This document shows, piece after piece, positions 1 to 13,600 of a stretch of DNA of 64,000 nucleotides. The stretch comes from Liolophura sinensis (taxonomy: Eukaryota; Mollusca; Polyplacophora; Chitonida; Chitonidae), in the NCBI RefSeq assembly GCF_032854445.1, contig NC_088300.1, forward strand, positions 10,108,001 to 10,172,000, written 5' to 3'. The notes under the pieces are model-generated. The model saw nothing but the letters and a program-made list of their open reading frames with translations, had not been told where the DNA came from and did no database searches. Position 1 is the first letter of the stretch. Every line of letters starts with the position of its first letter. A program made the position numbers and the translations under genes.

Positions 1-3000
1 CAGTGCCAAGCGACATCAGACAGCCGTTGGATAAACACTGGCCAACTATGGCTTCGCACAACATATTTATTGCCGGTATCATTTAACGAGATTGGATAAA
101 CTATTTGGCCGGTGCGAATGGCCAGTGTTGGCTCCAAAGTCGAGCCCAAAGCGCCAAAACCTCCCCTAAAGATGATGGTTTATTTCATCGATGACATAGC
201 CCTCTAAACACCACTGATGATGTACACACTTGCGCCGTCTGAAGTCTGTAAACAACAGCTATCGCCTTCAAACCAAACCATGCAGCAAAAGGGAGGAAGA
301 GCTTGCTAGATACCCTCGCATATTCGCCCACCATCGTAAATGTTAACATGCACTAAACATGGTTATGGGAGTGGGAGTAAATGAGCCACTGCACATGACT
401 TGCAATATTACTAGGCAAACGTCATTCTGTGTTGATTTGCTTTCCTGCACATGTATATGAAGGAAAACAGTATTAACAAGAGAGGCTAAATCAAGGTCAA
501 GCCAACTGACAGGACGCTTGAATGAATGACCACGATGGTTATGTATGGAGCTGTAAGACACACAGTCCCGTTCTGGTGACGGAAATTGTGTTTGTGATGT
601 AGTAATAGTGCGCAGATATCTCAGAACACTGAGCTATTGCAGACAACTGAATCATCCACACGGCCCACAGGCTCGTCACAAAAAGCCACCTTCTTCTTTA
701 TAATACGCTTACAGAGCAGCACCTTTTCTATCAACGTGGTGTCACTTTGATCCATACTGCATAACCTATTCAAATGGAAACCGGCAGACAATGCATGTTA
801 ATGGCAAGTGCACGTCTCAGAGATAATAATACAGTGTAAGAACGGAGTGAAATGAAAGACTTATATAAACCCAGCCATGCTAAATTGGCTGAGAACTTCA
901 GACACACCAGTGAACGCCTTGTCCTGCCATACGTGGACAACAGGTGCGCCCTGTGCAGTAAGCCGACCAAGTGTGGACCATCATACATTATCACAAAGAC
1001 ACTGCATGGAGAAGTTAGGAGTCCTAGAGTTGATAAAATGTCTTCGCCTAAACTGTCATGGAAACTCTTCTGTATAATGGAACACTATATACTGACACCT
1101 TTACAAGGTACCGGTACATGGATATATGAGTTGTAAATTAGAAGTTTCATTAGATAACAGGAAGTTCTTTACCACGTGCTAGCTGTTTAAATATAATTTA
1201 TTGCAATCTATAAGCGGATTGGACTTGACGCCATCCGAAGTTCTCTAAAAATATATTAACATAAGTTGATTCCTTTACAAATGCAATAAAATAACCTACA
1301 TGTCAAAATCAAGAAACCATATACCATTTCAACACTAGATAAGGTACATAAAAACAGCACGTTACGCAAATCCTGGAATGATCACAAGTGAACAAATTCA
1401 CATGGGGCAAGTGCCCAATGACAAGACAAGGTTAAATCAGCTTGGTGTGGCCTGGATATGAGATGATACGGTGAAATAATGAACAGCAAATACATGTGGG
1501 TTACGGAGAGTGCACGTAATGGCAACTGCATCCGTTCGTAAAATGAAACCTAATACGCCCAAAGAATAAAAAGATGCCGTTTTGCCGATAAATGTTTAAG
1601 TGTTGGTTTATCTGTATTGACATAGAGCATCTTGTTTCCAGCGCCACTTTTACAAAGGACACTTTTCTACGGGATATATGGCAAAAGAAAACGAATTTAT
1701 GACTTCCATTCCAAATGCCAGATCCGAGCATATATAAACAAAGTCTCGCATTAATCTACCAGTGAAACCGCGCCATTGGGGCACTAATGTCAAAGGTATA
1801 AAGGCCCCCAGTGTAGACAAGGTGAAATTAATGCTTTTGCGCGCTGGCCTGGGTGGTCTGGGGTCGAAATGTCGTGTTGAGGTAATGATGGGGGCCGGGA
1901 TGTGGACTGTGGGGAAGAGAAAGGGGAGGCGTGGCGGACAGACAAGACCAGGGCCTGGATCGTGTCTATCCTCACCTCCCAAGACACACAGCCAGTCTAT
2001 AACCCGGGCCGTCGGATCCGAGCCCACACCTCCTCCATACCTATAACCCTCAGCTATAAACCTCTCCTTTTATCTCAAGTTAAACGACGTGGGTGAAGCT
2101 CGACACGGCCACGAAGAGGTGGGACAGCTTCTAATCGATCCGTGTAGAACTGCCTTCTTTAACTGCTCTCTTCTTACAACACACAATGCTGAGAAAAAGC
2201 TGTCCTGATACTCAATTGTCGAAAAATATTGGGATGAAATAAACAAAGTCAGAAGTATGGTGTAACGAGAACTCTTCAATAATTGATATGAGGTTATGTT
2301 TCTTCTTTAAAACGTGTCTGTGCTAAATAGAAGGAAATAATGGAACATCCTCATCCAGGACGTCAACAGTTCATATGTGGCATTTTGATTTTGATTTATG
2401 ATTTTCCTGAGAGATGTTAGCCGCCGATGTCAAGGCTATAAAATACAATGTAGTATAGGGTAGGAACACTCATTTCTCAAATTAATTTTCGATTCCAGAC
2501 GAAAACAGAATGTGAAATAAGTTCTTTGCTGGTAGAGTAGCGAGTTTTAATGTTTTAAGCGGTTCGACTTGAATTACTCCAGGAAGCCAGGTAGCACAGT
2601 GTTGGTTTTCCGTAATTTATAGCCATACTTCTAACCTAGCCGATGCGTGTCCCGTCCACACACACGGTTCCCAGCTCTGCACAGTCTCTTACTTTGGGTG
2701 TGGTCGGACTCTTAGTACTATCGAGCTCTTGTCTAGGGAGACTGATCCGTTGTCTTACTGGTCCCTATGGCGCTCCAAAAATACTAAATCACGTTCACCT
2801 TGAAGCTCTCTACGTCCACGAATGACAAACGTATTAAACTGTACATATGCCTAAGTCTTTCCATTGCAACTGTTTTAATGTGCTCGTTTATTAAATATGC
2901 TGACAATACGGCTTTTCGAGTAATTCTAGATCACGTCTGCTATATTGCAATTAACATCAGTGTATGTTTTTTTTTTTTTTTATTTACCCAATTCTGCCTA

Positions 3001-5349
3001 AGCCATGGTGCTGGAGGAGGGAACGGGGTGTTTAAGCATTTACTTCAATAGTTAGAGCAGCCTGCGGATGGTCGTGGATTTCCCCCAGGCTTTGTCCGGT
3101 TTCCTCACACCATAATGCAGGTGACTGTTGTGTAAGTGAAAGATTTTTGAGTACGTAAACAAAAGTTAGAATAAAACCCTGCCTGAGGTAAATACACAAC
3201 AGAGCGTATTTCACCAATTCCGTGAGACCATTTTCAAACTATCAAACTATCGTCACTGCTCTGGGTTTGCTCTCTATGCTTTTATAGTCTCAAATCATGG
3301 GCCTTGGTATGTTATATGCACATGTTGCCTGAGTTACATCTCACATTGCGTGCGCCACACTGTTTCCTATTTGGTGTTTTCGTCGTTCAAGCACTTACAT
3401 ACCAAGGCAGGCAAACGTACTGACGTGCGAAAACAGTCGGTCGAACCACTGCCAGGGGGATTCGAATATACGACCTCTTTAGTCAACGACATAGAGACGC
3501 CATACATAACAGCTTTAGTCAGTTACACCTTGATCAATTTCAGATTCGTATAATCTTTACTCCTGATAAATTGAAGCATGTGCTAGAAATATGCGAAACA
3601 AAGAACAACCATGGATAAACTTGAAGTGATTGGTTCAGCTCTACGTATGGTGAGGGCATACGGCAGTAATAAATTATGGATAGCTTCCAGGGCAAAATAA
3701 GGCAACCCCAATAATGTACATATCTGACCGATGATTTTGACAAGGCGGGACAGCGTGCAAAGAACTTCACTCGTCAGGGGAGACAACTAGCGGTTGTGAA
3801 GCAGTGTACGGCTTTACATACATAAAGTCCAAGACCGAACACATTTGAAAATACTGAATACGGTAATACAGCATTTATATTTCAAAGGAACACAAGCTTA
3901 TCTTGTTTCAACCAGTTCACCAGCATTTGTCCCTCACTGCCTGGAACAACAGACAAAAGCCAGAAATTTCTTTAGAAATGCCTCTACCATGGCAGCCCCG
4001 CCCCATCCCCTCCTCTGCCGCCCTTATATTTACAGGAAATATTGAGAAAGTACACCCTCTTGTACTAGATAGTTCACATCTGTTCACATCTATTCACAGT
4101 GTAACACACAAAACCAAATCGAAAGTCAAATATTAGTCGTGTCATGAAAACAGTAGTAAGAAAACAGACACGAAAACACCCACTTAAAGCAGGATGCCCC
4201 CAAACGTAGGGGCACGTTTTTTTTCATCAGTGGGATGTTTTGTTCCTGTCATCATCATATATGACAGGCATCAAAATTTTCTGAGTCTAGTGTCAACATC
4301 CAAATTTATAACGTGGGCAAGTTAAAATCTTTAACGATGACGTTGCCAAAGGCTGTCAAGTGGTCATGCTTGTTAATATGAACACGTGTTATAGCTCAAG
4401 ATGGGACAAGCCGGCGAACACAGCAAGTTTAATCATGCTGATGAACGTTCTGGATAAGGCTCAATTTCCAATGAGCAGATGCTCAAGTGGCCCACGCATG
4501 TCTGGCTATCAGGTGACACGAGTTTTGCAGTCAGGTGTTTTCCTCGTAAACGGCTTTACAGTTTAACCTAGGCGAAGACGGACAGGAAAATTGTCTCAAA
4601 GGCATCACCTGACAAACCATCCTAGTTTAGCCATCAAACCAAAATACACTTAACCTAATTGTAAAAATTATGATGTGCGCCACAGTGTAAGATGAGATCA
4701 ACTTTAGCGACAGTAATCCTCAAACAGGTTCGCCATTATTTATCATGTGTCAACAAGCCCTTTAGACTACAGCATACAGGATGGGTTATTTACGGCCACG
4801 ATAAAAGGCCGAAAAGAAAACTGAGCACATAAGCCAAGTTGACGTGACTGTTGGATTTCCGAGCAGCCTTCCGTTCCAGTAATTGCATTAAGCATTTATT
4901 ATACATGTCCACGACCCCCGTTCACGGACTTCAGTCACGCGCACATTAGACTCGAGAAGCGCGATAATAACTGCCATCGCCTTCATCTTCCAGTGAAACT
5001 GCGAACATGGCACGGACACATCACTGTGGTATGGAGCTGGGGTTCATGGAAATTTTAACTACTCTCCTGCTGTGGACTGAGCAAGTAAAGAAGAAGCCAT
5101 TTTCACATACTGACCGAAGTTTTCGCCTTGAAGGTGTACATCAAAGGGAAAGGGTCCACTGGTCTCGCGGATTGCGAAATTGCTGGATTATACATAGATT
5201 TACGCAATATGGTATCTAAAAATGCCCTGTTTATAGACGAGTATTGATCTAAAGTCCGTTGCAAGTGTCTAACAAGTCATCAACAAATATCAGTCTTTGG
5301 TGCTGCATGTCATTTCGCGCCGTCCATCTCACGCGTGCAAACCTGCTTA
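1..5349. other. Intergenic DNA downstream of YLPM1, no gene recognised
   Basis: Only short open frames (the longest about 125 codons) are present on either strand. None has a recognisable domain, and I saw no convincing splice-linked exon series. The stretch holds a T-run near 2967-2980 and one SINE fragment at 3053-3165. The 94-codon frame at 852-1136 (+) has a Cys pair pattern (CALCSKPTKC) but nothing I can match to a family. I see no other structure. Confidence 0.6.
3053..3165 (+). mobile_element. SINE-A fragment (central and 3' part)
   Basis: The segment matches the middle of the full copy at 51693-51952: CTGCGGATGGTCGTGG, then a GTTTCCTC..CACCATAATGC block, then AAGTGAAA..TTTTGAGTAC. 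The tRNA-like head and the TAAATAAA tail are missing. The conserved central block resembles the domain shared by the MetaSINE superfamily of animal SINEs; that family name is from memory and is not proved here. Confidence 0.75.
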
Positions 5350-6275
5350 CATTGGCATGCTGCAACAATGATCTCGACAACTGTCACCCATGAGTCCTAT
5401 GGTTTCCACCAATACTTACTAAGCTCGTACGAAATGACTGCAACCAATACCTGCCACCAATACGTAAGCCCGCATGAAATGACATCCAAAACAGCCACCA
5501 TTACGCAAGGCCCGCAGGACATGATCTTGACAACTGCCACAATGCGTCGGCCCGTAGGAAATGACCTTCACAGCTGCCACCAATACGTAAGGCCGCATGA
5601 AATGATCTCGATAACTGCCACCAATAGGTAAGTCCACGTGAAATGACCTCGACAGCTGCCACCATAGGTAAGGAGGCAGGAAATGATCTCGACAACTGCC
5701 ACCATTACGTAAGCCCGCATGAAATTATCTAGACAACTGCCACCAATAGTAGGCCCGTATGAAATGACCTCAACAGCGGCCACCATAGGTAAGGAGGAAT
5801 GAAATGATCTCGACAACTGCCACCAATACGTAAGCCCGCATGAAATGACATTGCCAGCTGCCAACAATACATAAGCCCACATGAAATGACCTCGACAACT
5901 GCCACCAATACGTAGGCCCAGATGAAATGACCTCGACAACGGCCACCATAGGTAAGGAGGCAGGAAATGATCTTGACAACTGCCATCAATACGTAAGCTT
6001 GCATGAAATGATCTCGACAACTGCCACCAATACGTAAGCCCGCCTGAAATGACCTCGTCAACTGCCACCAATACGTAGGCCCGCATGAAATGACCTCGAC
6101 AGCTGCCACCATAGGTAAGAAGGCAGGAAATGATCTCGACAACTGCCATCAATACGTAAGCCCGCATGAAATGACCTCGACAACTGCCACCAATACGTAG
6201 GCCCGCATGAAATGACCTCAATAACTGCCACCAATACGTAAGCTCGCAAGAAATTACCTTGACAGCTGCCACCAA
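5350..6275. repeat. 41-bp minisatellite, about 22 copies
   Basis: The unit has the core GACAACTGCCACCAATACGT followed by AAGCCCGCATGAAATGACCT. Successive copies measured at 6028 and 6069 are 41 bp apart. Copies diverge moderately, with alternative blocks such as ACCATAGGTAAGGAGG. Because 41 is not a multiple of 3, the open frame on the minus strand (up to 235 codons) rotates through all frames and simply reflects a stop-free unit. It lies about 3.8 kb beyond the YLPM1 stop codon. Confidence 0.9.
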
Positions 6276-6452
6276 GGGGAATGAATGCGGATTCTGTTCT
6301 TCTTTACGTTTTGCTTACACTGTCATAATTCATGTTTTGAAATTCTAAAAGTAGAAATCACCAAGGACTACAACTGCTAAAGCAATCAAATCACGCAATT
6401 AATAATTGAGCGTAATAAATTGAAAAATAACAAAGCCGTCCTAAACAAAAGT

Positions 6453-6650
6453 TTAGAGTGAGTGAGTGTTAGGGGCTTAACGTCGTGCTCAACATTTTTG
6501 CAGTCATATGACGACGAAGGAATCCTTAGGGTGTATGTAATGTACCTCCTTGTTGCAGGACAGATTTCCACCGCTCTTTTATCTAGTGATGCTTCACTGA
6601 GACGACTTACCGAAGGCAAGTAAGCTGTCCCGCCCGAGCCATTATATTAT
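6453..6650 (-). mobile_element. SINE-B copy lacking its tRNA-like head
   Basis: In minus-strand sense the element ends in ACTCACTCACTC preceded by a GTTAAGCCCC-type block. It matches the 3' half of the complete copy at 53665-54025: the AGTCATATGACGACGAAGGA block, the GTTGCAGGACAGATTTCCAC block and the CCCGCCCGAGCCATTATA block all occur in order. The head half present at 53665-54025 is absent here. Confidence 0.8.
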
Positions 6651-8288
6651 ATTATATAACCGCAAACCCCGTCGGGGCAGAACTTAACACTCAGTTAGCT
6701 AATTTCCCTTCAAAACGGATGACCCTGCGGATAACCTGACATAATATTTGTACATATACAATGAGTAATATATATAAAATGAGTGATAAAAATGAACTGG
6801 TTTGACAAAGTCAATCAACATAAATTATACAAGTATGTGGTATATCATGATATGAGGTACAACATGAGGGCCGATGACTACCATTGAGACATGGGTTGAT
6901 TTGCACATTAATTCTTAAAAAGCACAGATTACAGTATTACCTGTCAGATTTTCTGGAATGTACACAGATTGAGTCGCAAATCCATTTAACGTGTCAATTT
7001 CTGCAACCATCCCAGATTATACTTGGTGTGATAATGATCTATCCACAATTTTCACGACGTGCCCGGAAACTTGTAAGCACTTCAGATGAATGGTTTCTTT
7101 TTTCTGCCTCATGCAAATACCAGATCTGTCCAAGGCGATACATTTCTATCTCTTCCTGGTAGTAAAGAACGACAAGAAAACATCAGCAGTCCTCGCTAAC
7201 TCTACGGTTAAGGTAAACAAAGAGGTCTGCTCATTCAATCCTCCATTCAAAACCTGACTCGAGTAACAAGGAAATCGTTTCAGCAGAATGTCGCCAACAT
7301 GATTTTGATGGATGCTTGACTGCAAACAAGCTTGTATAAATTTAATACCAAAGGCGTTAATGGGTTAAAAAATGTCACGAAGTACCGAATAAATTCGTGT
7401 TCTCCGATACCCTGATGGTGAAAAGATTTTGGAAATAAAACATATTTCTTTTTGCAAAGTAAGACTAAAGAGTTCATCACGTTTATAATTATAATTAATC
7501 TATACTCTAGTTCCCAGCTTTCAGGGACTGCTGAGCAGCAGTAATTACCAGTGGTTTAGATCAATGGTACAGACAGCTAACCCTGCACACGTATTGATGT
7601 CAGACTGTCTTTTCTTTGACCCTTCGCTTATGGGGCCATACATGCTCTGTTAGGCACAAGACTTCGGATGCACACAACCGAAACGCCAAAAGAGAACCCG
7701 CTGTAAACAAGTTAGCCACATCGATATAAAGGTATATATGCTTCAGGCGTCCGCCTGGAAGCCATATACATCAACCAACTGTTAACCCCAGGCTTCAGTG
7801 TTGATCCTGATCTGGCTCTGAGTCTATGCGTCCAGACAGACATTCGTATACCAGTCGTCAACCAAAGCGAATGTACCAGGTCAATAATCACAAAACAATC
7901 ATAAAAAAATCCCAAAACAACGTCTAACACAAACCACCAAAGAACCAAGAAAGTGGGTACAAAGAAAAGCTGATCTCGACAGAGGCAATGTAACGACAAA
8001 ATCTGAGGAAAAACGGAAGCTTCAAAGACGTATTACTATCGATTTCTCATTTCCGGTCAATATCCTATAAAAAATAAACCAGAGAAAGCGGAGACCAGTG
8101 AATTTAGATTGGGGAGGATGACGAACTAGGGGGTCAAGCGTCGTCAACAAGACTAATCAGTTTAATTATATCGTCATGTAGATCCGATTCCCTACTGTCT
8201 GGACATGAGCCACGCTTACCAACAGAATGAGGGAAAGTATCAGATTTGTAACATCTGCAGGAGATTGCAATGCTGGCACTGTTATGTC
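6651..8288. other. Intergenic DNA, nothing recognised
   Basis: There are short AT-rich open frames only. I found no repeat array, SINE or exon-like conserved stretch in this interval. Confidence 0.5.
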
Positions 8289-8302
8289 TTCAGGGTGAAA
8301 CA

Positions 8303-8331
8303 CGTTAAACCCCAGGCACTCACTCACTCAC
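8303..8331 (+). mobile_element. Minimal SINE-B 3' tail with 13-bp target-site duplication
   Basis: The body is CGTTAAACCCCAGG followed by CACTCACTCACTCAC, the 3' end of SINE-B in plus sense. It is flanked by an exact 13-bp direct repeat, TCAGGGTGAAACA, at 8290-8302 and 8332-8344. This is the expected footprint of target-primed reverse transcription that stopped after about 30 nt. Confidence 0.8.
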
Positions 8332-8344
8332 TCAGGGTGAAACA

Positions 8345-10117
8345 ATGCTGATATTTTACGTCTGACGGCGTGACCCATGAACCAGATATATTTCCTGAAC
8401 CGCTATGACATCACATTCTATCTAGCAGAAGAAGACAATTTCTCTACACCACTTGAAAGTATCAAAATCTTGCAATAAAATATAAAAAAATATAAAATTA
8501 CGTAATCTAGACAAAAACATATAACTTTTATTCAAAAAGAGTTCTTCAGTTCTTTTGTTCTCACGATTTTTCTTCACAACTAGAAAATTAAGTGCACGAA
8601 AATATAAATTATGTAATCTAGACAAGACGTAAAACTTTTATTCAAAAGATTTCTCTAATTCTTTTGTTTTCACGATGTTTTTCACCACTTCAGACAGAAC
8701 TGGTCACGTGTTCTACAAGGTGGTGTAATTTGTAAATACTAAACCCCACATTCGCCCATAGATAACAAATTCTGTCAGTATTGTAAATACATCAAATGCA
8801 GGTTGATTTTATTGACATACTCATCAATAATCTGTTTGAGCACTCACTCACTCACACATTTAGACAATCAATGACCCCCTTAATACAAGAATATAAAACA
8901 GGTTGCCTTTCCACGCAGGCCAATACAACGGCACTCCTGTGCTTTAAGTTCCGGTTCAACGAAGGCACTCAGATCCAACACAAAGGATACAACCCCACCG
9001 TGGACCGTCGCTGTCCACAGATTTGAATGGACAGACATTAGCAGGCATTGTAGCCTTATACACAAATAGTGTGTGGGTAGCTGGCATAGTTATGATACAA
9101 CACCATGTTGGTTCAAAACTGATCACTTCGCTGAAAGGCGCTGGAAGTACCATGGCCATTGTCAGTGTCCGACACTTTTTGAGCAGATGTTTATGGGTAA
9201 AGTAGACAAGTTATACCAAAATGCAGGCCCGCGCCATAATGTGGGCGTTTGTACAAAAGCTTCATGGTAAAAGTGGTCACATCTGCGTGGCATTGTGGTC
9301 CATAATCTAGAGCAAGAAATATGAAATACGCGCTTTACCCTTGGCGATCTTGTATTGGCAAGTTAAGGGAAGAAGAAAGGTTATCAGCGATTGGGAACAC
9401 ATGACATATATCTATAGTCTGGGGATACTGAAATGGCTCGGCCACAACTGGTATCTGAACGACATACAGGGACAACACACATAATTATGTATTTATTTAT
9501 GTGATTGGTGTTTTACACGGTACTCAAAGAGTATTTCACTCACAACACAGTAACCAGCTTTATGGTGAGAGGAACCACCCCACCATCCAAAGACAACTCA
9601 TGTGTAAGGTCATGTTGGGCTAAAACAGTTTTCCAATAAAACTGCAAATAACAAGTGAGATTATCAAACTGATGTTCTTACAGCTCCAAGTGATTAAAAA
9701 TGAATATGTCATCTTCACATAAAGGCAACAGTTTGTATAGTTTATACAAGTGCTCCTCATTTCCATCGGACGAGGCACAGGAAAGGCTTGATAAATAGTC
9801 AGAGCATGGGGGGGATGATGAGAATGTACAAGTGATGAATCTCACAAGCCAAAGTTTGCGTCCACTCACAATCATTTAAGCCAGGCAGTTTTAAAATGGA
9901 GAGCAGAGAAAGCGGCACTTTGTGTGAAATCTCCACGGGAATCGCCTTCGCCAAAGTCCCCACAATAAAAGGACTGGAATGTAATTTCACGTGGATCAAT
10001 ACGACCGCGTAACATTGCCAACACGACCGTGGCAAAAATCATGCCCATTACATCTATAAGGTTGGTCTAATAAACAACATTGATCCTTATAGGAGCATGA
10101 ATTGTACCTTTATCAAA
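8345..10117. other. 3' flank of YLPM1 (3' UTR and intergenic)
   Basis: Part of this must be the 3' UTR of the minus-strand gene whose stop codon is at 10118-10120. I found no AATAAA on the minus strand within the first few hundred bases past the stop, so the polyadenylation site is not placed. The interval also holds direct near-repeats at about 8490-8540 and 8605-8650 (AATCTAGACAA..AAAACTTTTATTCAAAA) and a SINE-A fragment at 9487. Confidence 0.5.
9487..9600 (-). mobile_element. SINE-A fragment, diverged
   Basis: TATTTATTTATGTGATTGGTGTTTTACACGGTACTCAAAGAGTATTTCACT matches, in pieces, the inverted tail of SINE-A (TTTATTTGATTGGTGTTTTA, CGTACTCAAGAATATTTCAC). Similarity fades into the central domain by about 9600. 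The tRNA-like head is absent. Confidence 0.7.
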
Positions 10118-10264
10118 TTAAAAATATTTCGTCTGATTAAGTTGTCTGTCTGCATATGAATCATCCGTAATTCTCTCCCAGTCTCTCTGTGTCTGGCCCA
10201 CAACAAATCCTAGCTCACGGCGATGTATCTGCTCTTTCCGCTCTTCAATATCTGCCCAGCGCAC
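10118..10264 (-). CDS. YLPM1: YLPM1 exon t: last coding exon, VRWADIEE..stop
   Basis: 147 nt including the TAA stop at 10118-10120; acceptor CCTTCGTGAACAG. It encodes VRWADIEERKEQIHRRELGF, VVGQTQRDWERITDDSYADR and QLNQTKYF. The C-terminus (FVVGQT..DW..ITD and a final NxTKY) is the most conserved signature of YLPM1. Joined with the previous exon it gives KKRVRWAD, an RVxF/W-type PP1 docking motif, consistent with the reported PP1 association of the vertebrate protein. Confidence 0.96.
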   Translation of the reverse strand: MRWADIEERKEQIHRRELGFVVGQTQRDWERITDDSYADRQLNQTKYF

Positions 10265-10629
10265 CTGTTCACGAAGGAAAACCAGACCATTGTAGAAACC
10301 AAGAACAAGCTAATTTAATTTTCATATTATGAATGCAGACAATTTCTGTAAATAGTATATGAGCACTAAATCCCTCAAACAACAGTTTCTCAAAAATTCT
10401 AAAATGAGCTGTAAGAATATACATTTCATATTCATAAACCATACCCATTTATTAGAATTACTTACATCTAAAAACATCCTGGAATGCTCAGTAAGAAATC
10501 AAAACTGGTCACTTATCTATTTATTATTAGTATTTTTAGTACCCTAAGCGACGGAGAAGATTTTCCTCACATGTTTTCTTCATTTCTGTGAGTGAGCTAA
10601 AACCCTCATCAGAGAAAAATCTTTATCAT

Positions 10630-10675
<46 letters not shown>

Positions 10676-13600
10676 TAATTATATTTACTAGATTGTAATT
10701 TACAAATGACATGATAAGGCGCTTTCCTTGCAGAAATGCAGGGATCTAAACCTTAACTATGACGCTACAACTGTACATCTTTTCTTAAGATTTCTTAATT
10801 TTTAATTATGACAGATTAGGATCAATGTTATTTTTTGCCACACTACTCATGCTACTTTTAACACTTCATTTTAACCCTATTTCTACAGGAATCACAAAAT
10901 AATTAATCTACATTTAGATTACCTACCACCTTGAAAAATAATCAACTTTAATTTTTTCAGGTTTTCAACTATTCTTCTATTCTCTGGACTAATTTGATAT
11001 ATTAGTCTGATAACCATAAAAGGAGATTCTTCTCAAAATACGTCACTTGACCAAACACAACCATCTTAGTCTCTCATGACGACACAGGTCAGCTGAATCA
11101 AGGAACGGGGTTTTATTTATTCCAAGTGGCTGTCATTAGATTGGTTATCATCAGTCAGGCAGAGGTTTTTCTTCAACAGCGAGTTATCACTACTAAATTC
11201 CCATTCCTCTCCTACTATTGCCACATTACTAGATTCATGTGTTAATCATGCAAGGCTTTCAAAACACCCGACTATAGCTGCTTTATTACTCTACAGGGTG
11301 TGCCATAAAATTCCCTGTACAATTTCTATCTGTGATGTGAAGAGTTTCAGCAACACATAAAATTCAAAACAAGACACAGCTCCAAAAGTTAATTTGTTGA
11401 TTTTGACACAAACTTTCCACTAAATCTTCACTACTGTACATGAATTTCAGCAACAGTTTCTGCTATTATAGTACATGACAAGCATGCTACAAATAAGTGC
11501 AGATTCTTCAAGACTTTCTTATATATGAAAACAATGTGTGTTTTGTCAGATATTCTAGTACTCTTCTGCCTGCACCAACAAATCCTTTGGGTTTGTTATA
11601 TTCTGAATATGTCAACCTTGCTGATGTACATTCCAAATTTCACTAAAATTTACAAAATACATAGAGATGAAACAATTTCCCTCCAGTTTACCAATGAAAC
11701 AGTGCAAAAAGCCAACTTACCCTCTTTTTACTGGGGTCTATCGGCCTGAGATCCAGCTGAAGGTAATCCTCCAAGTTCTGAGGTGATGGTGTCCGTTTCC
11801 TTTTGCCAGGCCGGATACCATCAAGCTTGTCTGCAATAGAAAAAAACACAATGTTCTCATTCAACAGAATCAACTCAAATTCTTCTAAAACCAATTCCAA
11901 TCTGTGTTTACAAACAGTTCTGAAATATTCAAAAACGCAGAAATCATACTGGTATGTGGATATAGTTTACCTGCAACGTTACAAACACAATGAAACCAAA
12001 TGTTTCATTTCAAGAAGAAAAGGCAACCAAAAAGAGTGAAGAATCAGATAATTAAGGACTTACACATAAGCAGTATAGTCTCAGAGTATGTAACAGTAGA
12101 CATGTTGCTGCAGCATGTCCTCTCGTCATGAACAGATAGAGAGCTGTGGACTACCTGAACAGGAGTGAGACTCTGTCAACAGGACAGGATGGAAACAACG
12201 GGTGACTGCAGGCCAGCCTTAGCGCGCTACGTGTCTCCCAGACAGTAGACAATATACCTCCTGCCACTGGAGACTTCACTGAATCAATGCATGCACAGAG
12301 CGCACATCTCTGAGACGCGTTCACTGCCAGACAAACTACCATTTGCTATTGGTTGCTGGCCACCCTGGACCTTTTAAACCTTGGCTGGTGGCTGGTGGCT
12401 GGCAGCTGGCTAGGGTGGTCCAGACTGTGAGGAGCAGGGCCAGCACTGACATCCACTTTCACCTTCCATGCTCATTTCTCTTGACAATAAAATATTTTGC
12501 CATTCATGCCAACCAAACTTGAACACACAAGGCCATAACTTCATGTTTTCTCAGATCTACAGAGTAACCCTTGCTCAGTAAAAGGAATTCATTCTATGCC
12601 TCTGCAAATTAAATGACAGGCATATTTATAGAAAGAATGGAAGAGCTGGCTATGCCTCTATGTAGGTATCCCTCACCCATCATTACCATGTTATTACATG
12701 TGGGTATTGTCAGCCATTATTACCATGCTATTACATGTATTTATTGTCAGTCATCATCACCATGTTATTACACGTATGTATTATCAGTCATCATAACCAT
12801 GTATGTATTGTCAGCCATCATTACCATATTATTAAATGTGTGTATTGTCAGTCATCATCACCATGTTATTACATGTATGTATTGTCAGTCATCATAACCT
12901 TGTTATTACATGTTGGTACTGTCACCCATCATTACCATGTTATTACATGTATGTATTGTCAGCCATCCTTATTATGTTATTACATGTACATGTAAATAAT
13001 GTCACCCATCAGTATGTTATTACATGTGAGTATTGTCAGCTATCATTATTATGTTATTACATGTGGGTATTGCCAGCTATCATTAAGTTATTACATGTAT
13101 GTATTGTCAGCCATCATTGCATGTTATTACATGTAAGTATTGTCACCTATCTTTTTCATATTATTACATGCCCATATGGTCATGCATCATCAGTGTATTA
13201 TTACATGTAGCTATTGTCAGCCAACGTTATCATTGTATAAGATACATGTATCATCTTTCTACATACCCATGTCCTGTCTTAAACCTTTTAATAATATTCA
13301 TAATAATCATATCCTCAAATCAATCTAACTTTGTACACCCATAAAGAATACTCCTCATGACCTCCATGTTTAAAGTAAATTGCAAGGACGTATTACTTAA
13401 CACCTGGGCCAGGAAAGGTGTGACAAAAGATGCTCCTGCCCTTAAAATATCTGAATCACCATCGCAGTAGCCACAACACAAACATAACTACCTTGCTATA
13501 TGTCTCTGACACATTTTGAAGCAATCTTTGACAGAGCGTTACTTGGTAACAGTAACAAACATAATCACCATGCTATTGTTAAAGCAAACACATGTATGTG

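Noticed and set aside
852-1136. 94-codon plus-strand frame with CALCSKPTKC
   Set aside because: Isolated Cys pairs, no recognisable family, no flanking splice or promoter evidence; likely chance or a decayed element.
1650-2027. 125-codon minus-strand frame overlapped by plus-strand frames
   Set aside because: Locally GC-richer DNA opens several frames at once; composition is Pro/Arg-biased and matches nothing.
5568-6275. 235-codon minus-strand open frame
   Set aside because: It lies wholly in the 41-bp array; the frame rotates with each unit, overlapping frames are also open, and no non-repeat domain exists.
12613-13344. Overlapping plus-strand frames rich in Cys, Tyr and His
   Set aside because: Generated by the 37-bp array (CATGTATGTATTGTCAGTC words); no domain.
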